Assembly (NCBI RefSeq): GCF_000003195.3
Contig: NC_012872.2
Coordinates: 19,687,804 to 19,751,803 of the forward strand
Length of the DNA: 64,000 bases
Origin: Sorghum bicolor
Lineage: Eukaryota; Streptophyta; Magnoliopsida; Poales; Poaceae
Reading direction: 5' to 3'
Numbering within the stretch: the first letter of the stretch is position 1; every line of letters starts with the position of its first letter. A program made the translations under genes and the position numbers. Shown one piece after another: positions 10,663 to 23,264 of this stretch. The notes beneath the pieces are model-generated. The model saw only the letters and a list, made by a program, of their open reading frames with translations. It was not told the origin of the DNA and did no database searches.

Positions 10663-12066
10663 ATGGTGGACACCAGTGATGAAGTCAAAGGAATTAATAC
10701 CCATCATCAGAATCAACAAATGACTTCTGCAACACAATTGAGCAGTGAAGAGATGATAGCTTGGCAATCCCAAATCCTAGAGATGGCAGCTGATCAGATG
10801 GCCAGACTCCAAAATCTTTTAACAGTACAATCTTTACTTCTCCAAGGTGACATAGAAGAAGCTTATACCAAATGTCAGTAAGACCCAACTATGCTACCCT
10901 TGTCCCTAGTAAACAAGGAGAAGCCCTTGTTTACACAAGATCAAGTACTAAGTGGAGTGGAACCATAAATAGATTCTTAGTTACATTTAGAGAAGAACAT
11001 GACTGAAACTCAGGAAGAAGCAATGAAGCGACAAGTAGTAGAAGCCTGGAAGAACATGAAAGCTAAGAAAGATGGTATTAATGAGGCACTTGGGATTCAA
11101 GAGTCGTGTAACTGCTACAGATATTATGGTTTACCTTGTATTCAGAACAAGTCAAGCGAAGGAAAGGTAGAGGTACCCCAGGATCAACAGACTGAAGGTA
11201 ACAAGAAAAGGAAGACAACCTCACCAGAGCCACTGTTAAGTGTCGAGCCAAATCTATGTTCTGCATTGCAATCACCTTTAGTCTCAAATTCTCATCAGAC
11301 CCATTCATATCTTGAAGAGTTAGATGCCCCTTCAGCTACTCTTGCTATGCCAGAGTTATGCCTAGATGGATGGACCATCACCTACACAGAACTTCAGCCT
11401 CGAAAGAGCAATCAAGCTAAGACACGAATAAGTGAAGATACTCCAATGAAGGTGAACCCTCAGAACCAACAAGTTAGTAGCACTTTACTTACTCCCGACA
11501 CATCAATTCGAGCTCAACATCAGGATAACACCAGCAGTAAAACTGTTAGCAATGCTTGTTACCAGTGTCACGAAGAGGGACATCACAAGAAGCATTGTCC
11601 AAAGAAGTACCAAGTTTGTGACTATGTTAATGGTAGATTGAACCATGTGGTTCTGTCTACTGCTCGCGAAGCACAAAATGTTGTGTTTGGATCGATTCTA
11701 GTCAACTCAACTCCTGCCACTGTTTTGTTTGACTTAGGTTCTTCACATTCTTTTATCTCGAGTAAATGTGTTGCTGATCATAGGATGCTTATGTTGGAAA
11801 TGAAGAAACCCATACTGGTAAAATCACCAAGAGGGAAGATAAAAGCAACTCATATGTGCCCAAAAGTTAGTCTTGACATAAAAGGTGCAAATTTTTAGGT
11901 GAATCTTGTAGTTTTGGAATTGATGGAGATTGATGTCGTTCTTGGAAGAGGATGGTTAACCGCTTGTCATGGAAAGATTGACTGTACCCAACGCTCAGTA
12001 TCCCTAACCACCCCATCAGGAGATAGGTTTGTGTATGAAGGTACTCAACCTCACCCCAAGGTTTAA
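10663..12066 (+). pseudogene. Gag-protease remnant of Tekay-type element
   Basis: The ATG at 10663 opens a short gag N-terminus ending at 10881. After a stop-ridden gap, a 300-codon frame (10999-11898) carries a CX2CX4HX4C zinc knuckle (CYQCHEEGHHKKHC) and an aspartic protease with active site LFDLGSSHSFIS, where the canonical residues are D-S/T-G. After a stop at 11896 the protease continues in frame (VVLELMEIDVVLGRGWL) to 12066. The main gag capsid domain is largely deleted. The product would be inactive: the loop has Leu in place of Ser/Thr, and pol is absent. Confidence 0.75.
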
Positions 12067-12766
12067 AGGACTAATGGAATGACTGTATCGACAACGAGGC
12101 AGTTTGAAAGAAATGGAGACCATATAGAGAAGCACCAAGTGTCCTAGGAAGAGTGGTACTTGTTGACCTATCAAAGCAAGACGTAAGAAACCAAAGTCCT
12201 AAGATAAGATCTATTTTTCACCCTAGACTCCTTGATGGACTATCACGTGACCAAATTCAATACTTGAAGGTCCGATATACCACCATACCATTATGGTCAA
12301 TTTCTCATGACCCCTTGGACTGCTTTCTCAGGTGGTGTTCAAGAATTTTCTCCTAGATAAATCTTTTGTCTTTTGGCTTAAGTCTTGCACCTTTACTGAG
12401 ATAACTGAGATTATTTCACTCTACCTTCTCCCATCATTATGTTGTTTCTCTCCCTATTCTTCAGAAACCCAAGAAGTGCAGTGTGTTATTAAACTAGTAA
12501 CCTCCCAAGGAAAACTTTGAAGATTATCTACCGACAAGATGAGTGTTCTTATACACGATTTTGGAAGATAAGCTAACACTTGGTTTAAGTGGGGTAGCAT
12601 TCGCTACGATCATCACTCTCGAAAATCTCGAATCAGAAAGATATGGGGAACTATATAAGAATCTTTATCATTCTTGCGATGAACGCTTATCCATTTTGTC
12701 CACGTGTGATCTTTGATTCTACGTCTCATGGGACTACAAATGATTAAGCGTGAAGACTTATTTGAT
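12067..12766. other. Degenerate internal tail between protease remnant and LTR
   Basis: There is no supported coding frame. Short fragments look like decayed pol or 3' leader, but I could not assign them. No clear polypurine tract was found before the presumed LTR start. Confidence 0.4.
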
Positions 12767-15700
12767 TGTTATTAGAAAACACTAAATTAATTAAGGATTT
12801 AAAATTTTTGTAAAATATTCCAAGATTTTATTCATTATTGCTTTTATAAAAAGAGGAAAAGGTGAAATTTTAAAACTTTTATAAAATTAAGTGAAGGGTG
12901 TTTTGTTTTGTTATGGTGTGCTTTGTGCCCTAGCTTTGTTTGGCTTGTGTAAAAAAATGAATTACAAAATTTCCAACGAGCCACGTTTAGGTCCTTTTGG
13001 TTTTCGGAAAAATAAAACTCCAAAAGTCATATTTGAAAATTAATTTATATTTGAGTGGAAAAATAATTTAAAAATATGTTATTCAGAAAATATGCTTTGC
13101 TTCTGAAAGTAGTAAAGAAAATAATTCTTAAAATAACCTCAAGTTAATAAATCCAATTTTGGTTTATAAATGTGGTGAAGAATTTGGTTCAAAGCCTTTT
13201 TGAATAAAAAGAAAAAGGTTTTTCTCCTTTCTGGGCCGGCTCCCCTCTCCCTCGGCCCACCTTCCCACTCCCCCTCTCTCACCCAGCCAGGCCGCGGCCC
13301 AGCGCCCCGCCTTGGCCCGCTAGCAGCGCGCACCCGCTGCCACGCGGGGCCCACTTGTCGGTCGCTCCAAGCGGCTGACGCTGCGAACCAACGCGTCAGC
13401 CGCGTCTCCCTCCTCTCGCCGCACATCTTGGAAGCCGCAACCGCCATTTGATCCGAGTCCAAGCGCGCCCCACGAGGTTCGTCAGCCTATAAAGGCCCAG
13501 CCTAGAGCCCCGCGCCCCCCCACGGAACCCTAGGGCAGCAGCCGCCGCCTCTTGTGCTCGAGCCGCGAGCCTCCATAGCCGCCGCCGTCCCGAACTCCGC
13601 GCCGCCGACGATCTCCGCTGCCGCAACATCTCCGGCAACGAGGACCGCCCCCCGAGCTTCGCGTTGAGGTGAGGAATCCGTCGGTGCTCTTCCCGTTCGC
13701 CCTCTCTCTCTCAGTCGCGTGCGCGCCCTCGCCGTAGTTGCGCCGCCGCCGTTGAGCCGCTCCGCCTTGCGCACCCGCCTCCACGGCCACTCCCGATCCT
13801 CGTTGACGCGCACATCGCGCTCGCCCTGGCGCGCGCATCCCGCCCATGCCCTTGACGTGTCCGCCCGTGCCCCGAAGCGCCGTCAAGGCGAGCCGCAGTG
13901 TCGCGGCCATGGCACCGCCGCCGCGCGCGCCCGCCCAGCCCGGCCGTGGTCCACCGTGCACCCACGGTCCACCACCCGCGCCGCGGTCCACAGGCATGGG
14001 CCGTGGACCCGCCAACCCCGTAGCGCCACGTGGCCAGTCAAGTTGGCCACCCCGCGCCGCCCTGGTCCTTTTGCAAATAAGCCCTCGCTTTTATTCAAAA
14101 TCAACCCGCGGTCCTGAGTAGTTTAGAAATAATTAGATTTAAGTCCTGTTTTTAGCAGTTTAGCCCCTGGATCTGTCGGTATTTACTGGTTAAGTCCAAA
14201 ATGATTTTAAAATTCAGTTTTAATTATTTAAAATACGAAAATTAGTTCTGTTTATTCACAGTTTTGCCACTGACTTAGTTTTGGCCATAGAATCCGCGTT
14301 TTAATTCCGATTGAGCCCGTTCTTGTCGCGTTAGGTTCGTATCGACGTAAACTACGCTTTAGCAGTAATAGTTACCTCGGTTGACCATTTAGGTTTTCAC
14401 CATAAATATAAAATGATTAATGTCTTATTAAATGCCTTTCTATTCTATGCAAGTAATTTAAGTTTATAACTTTAGTTTTTCTTAAACAAATATTAATATG
14501 TTTAACGTCAATGTGTTTTGTCTTTTCAAGTGTGACTTACTTAGTCTAACCTCTTTTCATAAATGCTTTGTACCAGTTATGTCACCAATTATATGTTTTC
14601 TAGGCTATAAAAGATAAAGTGACTTAAATGGTATATAATTGTTTATAATTAGAATATGACTAAACATTTAGTCCTAACCTTTATATTTCTTTATAATTTG
14701 GTCAACTCAACTTTCATATATTTCTTTGAATAATCCATCACCTGTTTTCTTAAAATACGACTAACGTAAAGTCGTCTTCTCCGTTTCACTTCGAGCCTCG
14801 ATAGTCGTGTCTATTTAACTATAGCTCTGTTCTCAATCGTTCTTGCGTTGTCACGATCGTAGCAATAAGCCGTGTCGTTTAGTGCGCTCTTTCTAAGCTT
14901 TTCTTTTGATTGATGCTTGTTCTTAGTCGTGATTGTTTGTTTGTCTATTTATGTTGCTTGTTTGCTACGAGTAGAAGAAGCGTGGTTTGTCAGCAGTGAA
15001 GACCAGGAGCTAAGGACCGACAGTCGAAGCAGAAGTTGGAGATCAGAAGAAAGAAGCTAAAGAATTCTGAGCAGATATACACTGGGAATAAAGGCAAGTG
15101 CAGACACTGTTTGATCATTTTGAACCACCTCATTAATGTCATTTACTTTCCATGCATGTGTCCAATGAATGCAAACCCTAAGGACATGACTAGCTTTACT
15201 TACTATTCCGTGTTCACCTGGGGTTATGTATATGGGTAGTCTAGGCTATACTAGGTTTGCTTAGCTGCTCTACTCATCTTATACACATGCCTAAACAAGT
15301 AATACTCTCTACTTAACAAACTGTGCTGAATCTTTGGTCACTGCGGTGATGGCGATGTTGGATGCTTACGAGCATCGTGATGATGGTGGTGATAGGGGGA
15401 GCGGGTACTGTTGGTGGTCTGGTTTGCCGGGCGTACCCGTCTCTGCTCTCTGTAAGGACTTAGTCAGGGAGCGGCCCCTTGGGACATACAGTGCAGCTCC
15501 AAGCTATATGGCTTTGGCTTGACTAATTAGCAGGACCTCCACTAGTAGGGTGTTACTTTCTGGGTAGGCGTGAGGAAGTAACTTGGGTAATGAATATTAA
15601 GTTGTCGGTTGATCGGTACGCCATGGCTATGGGTATCGACTGCCGAGCGCCTCGGCAAAAACTTGCGAGTGGCATCCTATTAGTTGGACCCTGTGAAAGG

Positions 15701-16544
15701 TCTCGTAGTGAGACCCTGCCTGCTCACCTTGGCAGTGTTTTGGGGAGTCATGACCCCGGGCAAATGGGAATCACGACTTGGAGTGAAAGTGCACACCTCT
15801 ACAAAGTGTAAAACTGATATATCAGCCGTGCTCACGGTCACGAGCGGCCCAGACCCTCACTTGATGAGCAAATTGGATTCACTGGATACTTGGAGATGGA
15901 ACTTGGCGAGTTTGCTACCTCGTGTTTTGGCGGAATGGCTATTTCGTGTTGGCAGGATTGCTATCCTGTGTTAATAATTGGGGTTAATCCCTGGACTTCT
16001 ATAACTATTAGGATAGTCATTAAAAAATGCTAATTACTACTTACACTAATTAAGGGTTGGGTTTATGCTACTCATAAATAGTAATAGGTTATTCTAATAA
16101 TAGTCATAATTAAAAGTGATCAACTAAAATGCTACCGCAGTCAAACCAAGTTAGCTTTACCTTGTTTTAAGCCTTGCATGTCATTACTTTCCATCTGTGC
16201 TTGCTGAGTTCGACATGAACTCACCCTTGCTATTTTCCCCCACACCCCAGTGTGTAGTAAAGTGCCACTCAGAAGAAGGATAAAGATGTCATGAAGTTTT
16301 CCAGAAGTATATCAGAAGTGCTTGGCGTACGGAGCCCCTAGTCAACCGTCCCTGAGAAGAATGGAGCCTAAGAAGTTCTAGCTACTGTTTCCGCGAACTC
16401 TGATGTTTTGTAAGTGTTATTATAAATATGTTTTCCGCTATATATAACATTGATTCTGATAATTCTATTCTTTTCTTATATGTGTGGACTTCCTGGGCAC
16501 ACATATGACGACTCTGGTCTTATTTTAAAAGCCAGGGTGTGACA
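12767..16544 (+). repeat. Long 3' LTR of Tekay-type element (left boundary approximate)
   Basis: The right boundary, GGGTGTGACA at 16544, is clear by comparison with the LTR end at 55959. The left boundary is uncertain; TGTTATTAGAAAACAC at about 12767 is the best candidate. Inside are an AT-rich start, a GC-rich block at 13210-14110 (with TATAAAGG at about 13489 as a possible promoter), and a distal part shared with the LTR at 53097. Open frames in the GC-rich block on both strands are compositional artefacts. Confidence 0.6.
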
Positions 16545-16545
16545 C

Positions 16546-16572
16546 GAACCGATCGGTTCGGTAGTACCGAAC
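16546..16572. repeat. Two overlapping palindromes just outside LTR
   Basis: GAACCGATCGGTTC (16546-16559) is a perfect 14-bp palindrome. It overlaps GTTCGGTAGTACCGAAC (16556-16572), a palindrome with a one-base centre. They begin two bases after the LTR end. Confidence 0.8.
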
Positions 16573-18293
16573 GCCCTGGCCTACTCTTAGAGAGAGTGTA
16601 GGAGCTGAAATCCTAGAGCTTCTGAGCCACAAATATACGAGCTTGGTGAATTGATTCCGGGCGTGCCAGTAAATTTGACCTAAAATTGACAAAGTAGAAG
16701 TACAAATGTCAAATTATGGAACCTACCGGTTATTGCGAGACAGTTTCGAGATATATGGCCTTAAAAAGCCGTTGAACAAAGGAAATTACTAGAAAGTCAA
16801 TTATTGACGATAATGCAAAACAATAACTAATATAAAACACTTAAATTCTTATCAAACATTTGCATCTCATGAGTAAGGATATTCAGATTGGCTATTTAGC
16901 CGATACGATGCGTGTGAATAAGAGATAGCTTACGCGTGTGAATAAGAGATAGCTTACGTATATTATCCTTTTATCCATTAAACAAACGACAACTTTATTA
17001 AGACTGGTCCAAAGGCATACGGTCCTAATAAATTACTTTCATAATTGTGTTGAATCAATATTCACCTGGTCTAAAGGCCAGCGGGCTTCAAAAAATTCAA
17101 CACAGATTACTAGTTCATTTATTGCACAAGCGGGTTCATGCACGCGCGCTATTCGTTTAAGCTTGACTGGATCGACTATTTAGCGGATACAGTGTCCATG
17201 AAGCACAAACATGATCTATTTACTTCGTTATAATTAGATTTGATTTTTGTTACCAAATTAATCATAACAAATATAAATATCCCGAACGCACAACATGTGA
17301 CAATCAAGATCAACGGGTTAATTATCTTAATTTTGCTTGATAATCATTATTAGCTTAGGGTGTATAACAAGCGTTTAGATATATATTTTGAATTAACCCA
17401 TTGAATCTTGATTGGGCAGAATATTGTTATGATAAATAAAACATTAAGCTTCAAACAATATTGATAACTTGATGAATCTATTAAATTGCCAGTTTAATAG
17501 AGCCGATAACTAATTTGAACCATTATTTATAAGAGATTGAAGCAATGCAGCCTTACAAATATGATTCAAATCGATAACTAGTTCAAATTCGAGCTTGACA
17601 TGAGTTCGAATGATGTAGCCATGACAAACTAAACATGAACCATGACAATACTTACAAGCAAACCGAAGGTCGAAATCCATCGATGTAGCTCGATTTGTTG
17701 AAGGTCTCATCAAGATCTACTTCTACTATACTCCTAAGGTTGGTGGCCGAATATGAAAAGGGTTTATATTATGATTGTGTATACTTTTATAAGGATCGGT
17801 TTCCCAATATTTATAGTCTAGAATTCTAGTCTCATGTCCTAATATGACTTTTCTCTTAAAAAGGTAACCTGGACTCTAACTTTCCCTTTCCTAATCGAAC
17901 CCGACACATCTCCTTCGTCTTGCCTTGTTCCGACACCCTTCCGATCGACTAATTTCATTGCGCCTCTGGTTTAGTCGATCCACTCATCCGATCGCCCCTC
18001 CTTCTGCAAAGCAAGCCCACTGGCAGTTTTCTGACTTACCAAAACTTGGGATGAACACATGCCCCCCAATTTTGGGATAAAATTAGTTTTATTCAAAAAC
18101 TACCACTCAAAACCGATACATACATATTGATTATTCCGTTTCCTCCTCTATCTTCTCCGTTCATCGGTCTTAAAAACTAGGGTTTCCCTCCAAGCATCCT
18201 CAGTCGAAAATTCGAAACCCACATAATCCATCAAATTTCCACACGATTAAACCCTAATAAACCAACTCCTTCAACTCGGCGAGTTTTGCTCCA
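16573..18293. other. AT-rich non-coding region upstream of plant-mobile-domain-like gene
   Basis: No supported gene is present. A 23-25 bp direct duplication (GCGTGTGAATAAGAGATAGC core) lies at about 16911-16956. The stretch just before 18294 has the look of a 5' untranslated region (AAACTAGGGTTTCCCTCC at about 18174), so a promoter is likely here, but no convincing TATA box was fixed. Confidence 0.5.
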
Positions 18294-21172
18294 ATGGTGT
18301 CCATTGACAACATCCGAGAGGTATGCCTTCTCCCTTCGCTCCTCTGAATTTTCTTACTCTGTTAGCTTACCCTTACTGTTTTCTTTTATTTAGGATCTCC
18401 AAGGCCAAGTATTCATCCCACTTGATGGCAATCTGCACAAGATTTTCCTGGGTCCAATGGGTGATCTAGATCCCTGCACAGTAATTATTGCCGAGACTAA
18501 CAGAGTTCCTTTCAAGGAATCCAATATGCATCTAGGTCTTTGGGACAAAATGACTTCTTTAAGGAATTGGCCCTCAATCATCCTAGGCTAGAGGAACTGG
18601 CTGATCAAAGTAGCAGCCAAGAAGAGAGTAGATTGGACAACTAGGAACTCGGACCAATACATCTCCTTGTCCCTCTCTGACATCAAGAAAAATGAACCTA
18701 TGCTCAAAACTGCATGTTTCTTCTGGTCCAATACCTATAATGCCTTTCTCTTCAAACAAGACCCAATGTCCCCAACATTAGTCAATGTTCATATGTTGAC
18801 AGGCCTCAACAGTCTGCTGGTGAAACCCACTGCTATGCTTGATAGCACAAAAACTGGGGGTTGGTCCCAATATATTATCAATCACAGGACTGACAGCGGA
18901 TCTGTGTCTGATAGAGAGCATACAGCCTTTCTAAACATGTGGTTGGACAGAAATATTTTCTGTGGACAAGCCTTTTCTAACCCCGACAGAGAAAATATCA
19001 GGCAACTCTGAAATTCCACTTGGCAAGATTCTTCTTGGAGCACTTTACAATTTGCTGAACAGAGTCTCTCAGCATCTGATGCTGAATGAGACTATTTCAA
19101 CAATCACAGGCCCCTGGTGGTTATTGTAGTTATGGCTCAACTTACACTTGCATAAGTTAGTAGCTCTAGAGCTGATCAGCCTATCTTTCCCCTCCTTGGA
19201 ATATTCAGAAGAACAAGAAGAACAACTTCCAAGAAGTCAGAAATTTCGCCGATGTATGTCCTTTGGTGAGGTAGCATGGGCAATCACTGCTGATGGATTA
19301 ATTACTGACTTCTTCATGCTTTTCTACAAGGGTTCCCCAAAAGCATCTCTAGAGTGGTTTGTTTACTCTGACATCCTAGAATTTGAACTTCCAGCATCAT
19401 TCAGATTCCAAACTATTTATAGTGATCCTGAGGAGCTTAAAATTCTAAGCCATCTGGTTAGGCCAAGTCTTCTACCTGTTGAAGTTAGGCATGGCTGAGA
19501 AAAACATCCAACTTCCTATGAATTGTTTTGCCCTTCAATAGTACCTAGACAAATGGGCTTTGGTCAATTGCCCCCAACCCTATTCTTTGTTGATAAGGTG
19601 AAGCCGAGAGAAACTGTTACCACTGGGATAGAGTATAATAAGATCCTTGACTTTGAGCAATCTTTGCTGCTAGAAGCTATCAGTGGATGGGAATGTGCTC
19701 CTTTTACTTCCATAGCTTTTGATCATTAGTGGCAAGAGTGGAGCCAGCATATCTTTAATGCACCAGTATCCACTTACTACTCCCTCTTAGACCCAGACTT
19801 CTAGACTGCACTTGAGGTATGATTTTATACATCACATTTTCATAATTTCATATTCTCAGGATACCCTTAAATATGCTTTCATTTTAATTGCCTACAGGAT
19901 CTTGTTGGCTTGACCCCTCCACTGGTGAATTATGATATATGGTGTCCTGACCCAAGACTGGACAAGGATGCACCTTCATTGAAAACTTTGATGAAGAAGC
20001 CAACATCAAACTTGCCTGATGATCAGCCGATTGCTACACTAAAAAGAAAGCAACCAGGTGCTTCTCAAAAGAAAACTTCAAAGAAGACCAAAGTTGCATC
20101 TTCAAAACAACTCAAGTCTTTAGCCAATGTAGCTACTGAGGTACCCTTTCTACTGATTTCCCAGTTATACAGCATACCCGTGCATCAGCTAACTCTTGAC
20201 TTTTTAGGACGTTGCTCAAGAATCTGCTATTGAAAAGGGACTTGAACTTCCTCACCCTTCAGAGGATTTATCTTTCACCAGCAGTGATCATGATGCTATC
20301 CCCAACCTAGGCAATATTCTAGAAGTTTCTTTAGGTAACATCTCATATAATAGCCAATAGGATAAACCTTTTTACTTATATTAACTTATTTCCATGAATC
20401 CAGACCTTCAACTTCTTGAAGTACTTCATCGGCTATTCCTAGCTCTACCATGGTTTCAGTGGAACAGGTATGTTTAGCCACTTATCTTCTTGTTTGCTAA
20501 TATCTTCTGATAAACACTAATCTGTTTACCTTGATAGAGGAACAAGTTTCTTCACCTGATCTGTCATTCTCTTTAGAGGAATATCTTGATGAAGAACCAA
20601 TCCTAATCTTAGAAGATACACCTCCCACCATACCTGATCACATCAAAGCTCAATTGCAAAGACTAATTAACCATCTGGAGCTAGATATTTCAACCTTGAT
20701 TCAGGATGTAGGATCTATTAGAGAAAACTTCAACCAAATCAAGAATGATCCCCCTTCTTTTTTGAAAGAAGTAATTCAGCCAGCTGCATTCTTGGAAGCT
20801 AATGGCCCTAAATTCTTCAATGCCCAATCCAGATTAGCTGCTTGAGAAGCTCAGAAAAACTCAGCTACTACTGAAGACCAATGCATCCAAGAAATCCTAT
20901 CAGTTAAGAAAACAATCAATCTTCTCAGAGAATCCTTTGCTAAAATCAATAAAGATCTGGCTGCTCTCAATGAAGAAAGGACACAACTATTAGCTCAGCT
21001 GAAGACTGTTGAAGATGCCATCAAACAGAAGGAAGAAGCTTTATCTCAGATCCCTGCATCTTTAGCTGATCAGAAAAAGAACATGGCAATCTTGAAGGCT
21101 AAGCTTGGCAAAATTAAGCAAGACAAGAAAGCCAAGATTCCTGGATCAACTGAAGAAGATCAACAAACATAG
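18294..21172 (+). pseudogene. Plant mobile domain (PMD)-like, transposon-associated gene, decayed but with introns
   Basis: The ATG at 18294 starts a 9-codon exon with donor GTATGC at 18321. The acceptor TTTAG at 18393 leads in phase into a long exon. Readable segments include FFWSNTYNAFLFKQDPMSPTL, VHMLTGLNSLL, GGWSQYI and SVSDREHTAFLNMWLDRNIFCG, which resemble the aminotransferase-like plant mobile domain family. In-frame TAG at 18589 and TGA near 19009 break it. The remainder continues in pieces (19148-19498, 19523-19729), then a basic segment (about 19905-20136). Four further GT-AG introns can be read between about 19816 and 20540. A coiled-coil C-terminus (QLLAQLKTVEDAIKQKEEAL) ends at 21172. 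Family assignment is by eye; the function of PMD proteins in transposons is unclear. Confidence 0.6.
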
Positions 21173-21622
21173 CCGAAATAGATAACATCAGGCTTTCATC
21201 TTTAAATTCCATTAAGTCTGCTCTGAACATGTAATTCGAATACTTTCTACACTCTATTACCCTGTAATTCATAGACTTAACTTTTATGTACATAGATTCC
21301 TTTTTCCTTTCAGTAATTATATACTTATATTAAAATCTTATCTGTTTAACTGAATCCAAGTAAAATAGAATCCCATCCCTAGGATCACGAAGACATTTTA
21401 ACTTTAGCCGATCCACTCACCCCAAATTCTAGGAACTGTCTTTGCGATAACCGATCCACTTTCTTCAGAGAATTAACTGCACACCGCTTCACCTTCGACT
21501 TACCCCATTATAAATAATACCAGAGCTCCAAGAGTAAAAGTCACACAGTCAGACTTGCATCTTCATCCTTTCAATCCCTAAGCCTCCTGCCTTCTCTCCT
21601 AAAAACCCTAAGCTTCCAATCA
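21173..21622. other. Spacer between PMD-like pseudogene and next gene start
   Basis: AT-rich 3' flank, followed by a stretch at 21510-21622 that reads like a 5' untranslated region (TATAAATAATACC at about 21510, then CTAAAAACCCTAAGC). The TATA-like string sits about 110 bp before the ATG at 21623. Confidence 0.45.
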
Positions 21623-21823
21623 ATGGCAGACAATGGAGGCAAGCGTCTGGCGTCGCCTTCCTCTTCTAAGGACTTGAACTCTGCTCAGCGCAGGCGTCTA
21701 GACAGGTATTTTGATCAATACAGTTCTTTAGTTAGTTTCATCTTGATCAACTGTTCATCCCCTATTCTTCTTGCAGCCCTGCCCCCTTAGTCAATCCTAG
21801 GGTAGGCCCGAGCCATCCTGCTC
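21623..21823 (+). pseudogene. First exons of an unrecognised gene, truncated by LTR
   Basis: The ATG at 21623 opens an exon coding MADNGGKRLASPSSSKDL and ending at a GTATTT donor (21706). The acceptor TTCTTGCAG at 21776 restores an open frame (PAPLVNPRVGPSHPAP). The frame then runs into the truncated LTR at about 21824. I do not recognise the product. Its position just downstream of the PMD-like gene and its similar style of untranslated leader suggest both belonged to one compound element. Confidence 0.5.
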
Positions 21824-22302
21824 CTGCGCGCTTGGGCCGTCCTGCAAAATGGGCCAAGAGAGAGAGGAGAGACGTGCCTGGGCCAAGAAGAAGAGCTGGG
21901 CTCGGCCTGCGGCTTGGCCCACACTGAAGGGGAATGGGATGGTCACGCTGGCTTGGGCCAGAAGCAGGCCGTGCGGGGTGGGAGGTGGAGCGTGCCTTCC
22001 GGCTAGAATAGAGAGAGGGAGGGGTTTTGTCTTTTCTTTTTTGTTTCTTTTTATTTCAAAGCCATTTCAAAACAAATTTGAAAATCATTTTAAAATCAGT
22101 TTGACTTACCTTGAACTTTAATTAAATACACACAATACAATAAAACAAATGCCCCAAAAATTAATACACAATCATGTGCTAAATCTATAATGAATTTTAA
22201 TTTAATGAATATTATTATTTTCTCTATATTCCATGAGCACAAACATACAAAATTAAATCATTTTTCACCTATTTCAAAAGTTGTAAATTTTTGCGTGTTA
22301 CA
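21824..22302 (-). repeat. Truncated 3' LTR of minus-strand Tekay-type element
   Basis: Reading on the minus strand it begins TGTAACACGC at 22302 immediately after the polypurine tract. It matches the 5' LTR closely, with scattered substitutions and small indels, down to about 21824, where it breaks into unrelated coding sequence. Confidence 0.85.
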
Positions 22303-22318
22303 AATCTACCCCCCTTAA
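22303..22318 (-). other. Polypurine tract
   Basis: On the minus strand it reads TTTTAAGGGGGGTAGATT directly before TGTAACACGC. This is the standard position and composition for plus-strand priming of an LTR element. It is preceded by GAATCTCGAGGACGAGATTC, the usual end of Tekay-type pol 3' sequence and itself palindromic. Confidence 0.8.
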
Positions 22319-22772
22319 AATGAATCTCGTCCTCGAGATTCAGAAAAGACACGGATTCCAAAAGAGAAATAGGAAAAAGATATTGATCACTATTTCAACT
22401 TCACGACTCACATTCCAAATGCAAACACTTATGTCTGGGGATCATAACTTGTGAACAAAACTTCCATAAAATGTCTATTATTCGTAATTGATCAAGGTCC
22501 ACCTTGACTACCAACTTTTGACTTATACAACTCAAGGACATGATAACTTAGCAGGGATATGCCTCCTCAGGCAGGAGTGGACCACCTTGATGCTCAATTC
22601 TTTTCCCTGATGGTGCGGTTAAGAAAATTTTCCACTAGGTAGCATAGATCACTCCTTTGTGTGCACATAACCATCCATTACCAAGAACCAAGGGAATGTC
22701 GAGTGACTCTAACACAATGAGGTTTATTGTGAAGTTTTCCTTTCTTATGACCAGATTGATATTCGAGCAAAC

Positions 22773-23201
22773 CTAATCTGCCTGTATCTCTCCCCCTGGA
22801 ATTCGAACTAGCAAAGGCTTCCTGGTTGGACACTTCACCCGTTCGATCGCCTTTACCAAGTCGGCGGAAATGAAAGAATGCGAAGCACTTCGGTCAAACA
22901 GAGCAAAAACTAGCATTGAGTCCACCTGAATATAGCCTCCCACCACTTTGGTGGCTCCTTGAATGTTGTTCCTATCCACATTGCTCAGTTTTCCATTGAT
23001 ATAATTTCGCTGCTCTTTACTCCCGTGAGCAGGCTTCTTACGGGCTTTCCTTTTACGCTTCCGTCGTTGTGGATTTTGATTAGATTCACTGTCAACTTGC
23101 TCTTCAATATTATTATTTTTATAGTACTCAGCTTTATCATACTCATAGCATCTTTCTTTAAAGGCAAGATGGTCATAACCATAAGATATCTCAGAAGACA
23201 A
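22773..23201 (-). pseudogene. Gag C-terminus and aspartic protease remnant
   Basis: The frame encodes a basic linker (RRKRKRKARKKP) followed by protease. The active site reads ALFDRSASHSFIS, with Arg where the catalytic D-S/T-G motif needs Ser/Thr and Ser for Gly. Typical chromovirus protease context follows (CPTRKPLLVRIPGG). Downstream on the minus strand a broken continuation reaches the region near 22500 (LESLDIPLVLGNGWL), with stops. No zinc knuckle, reverse transcriptase or integrase is recognisable. Confidence 0.7.
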
Positions 23202-23264
23202 TTATCACTCCAAGATATATTAAATTTGCATCATCTAGTGACATCAGGGTACTACACCCCTTAA

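Larger units (their letters stand above)
10560..16544 (+). mobile_element. Tekay/Del-type chromovirus remnant (internal part plus 3' LTR)
   Basis: It starts abruptly at the Tat LTR with gag sequence and has a zinc knuckle and a protease. It lacks all reverse transcriptase and integrase, and finishes in a long LTR-like region ending GGGTGTGACA at 16544. The end of this LTR resembles the end of the LTR at 53097-55959, including the shared stretch around ACTGATATATCAGCCGTG. The 5' portion must lie left of the window, beyond the inserted Tat element. Confidence 0.7.

Noticed and set aside
13200..14120. Several GC-rich open frames on both strands
   Set aside because: They overlap each other, show only simple Pro/Arg/Ala composition and lie in an LTR.
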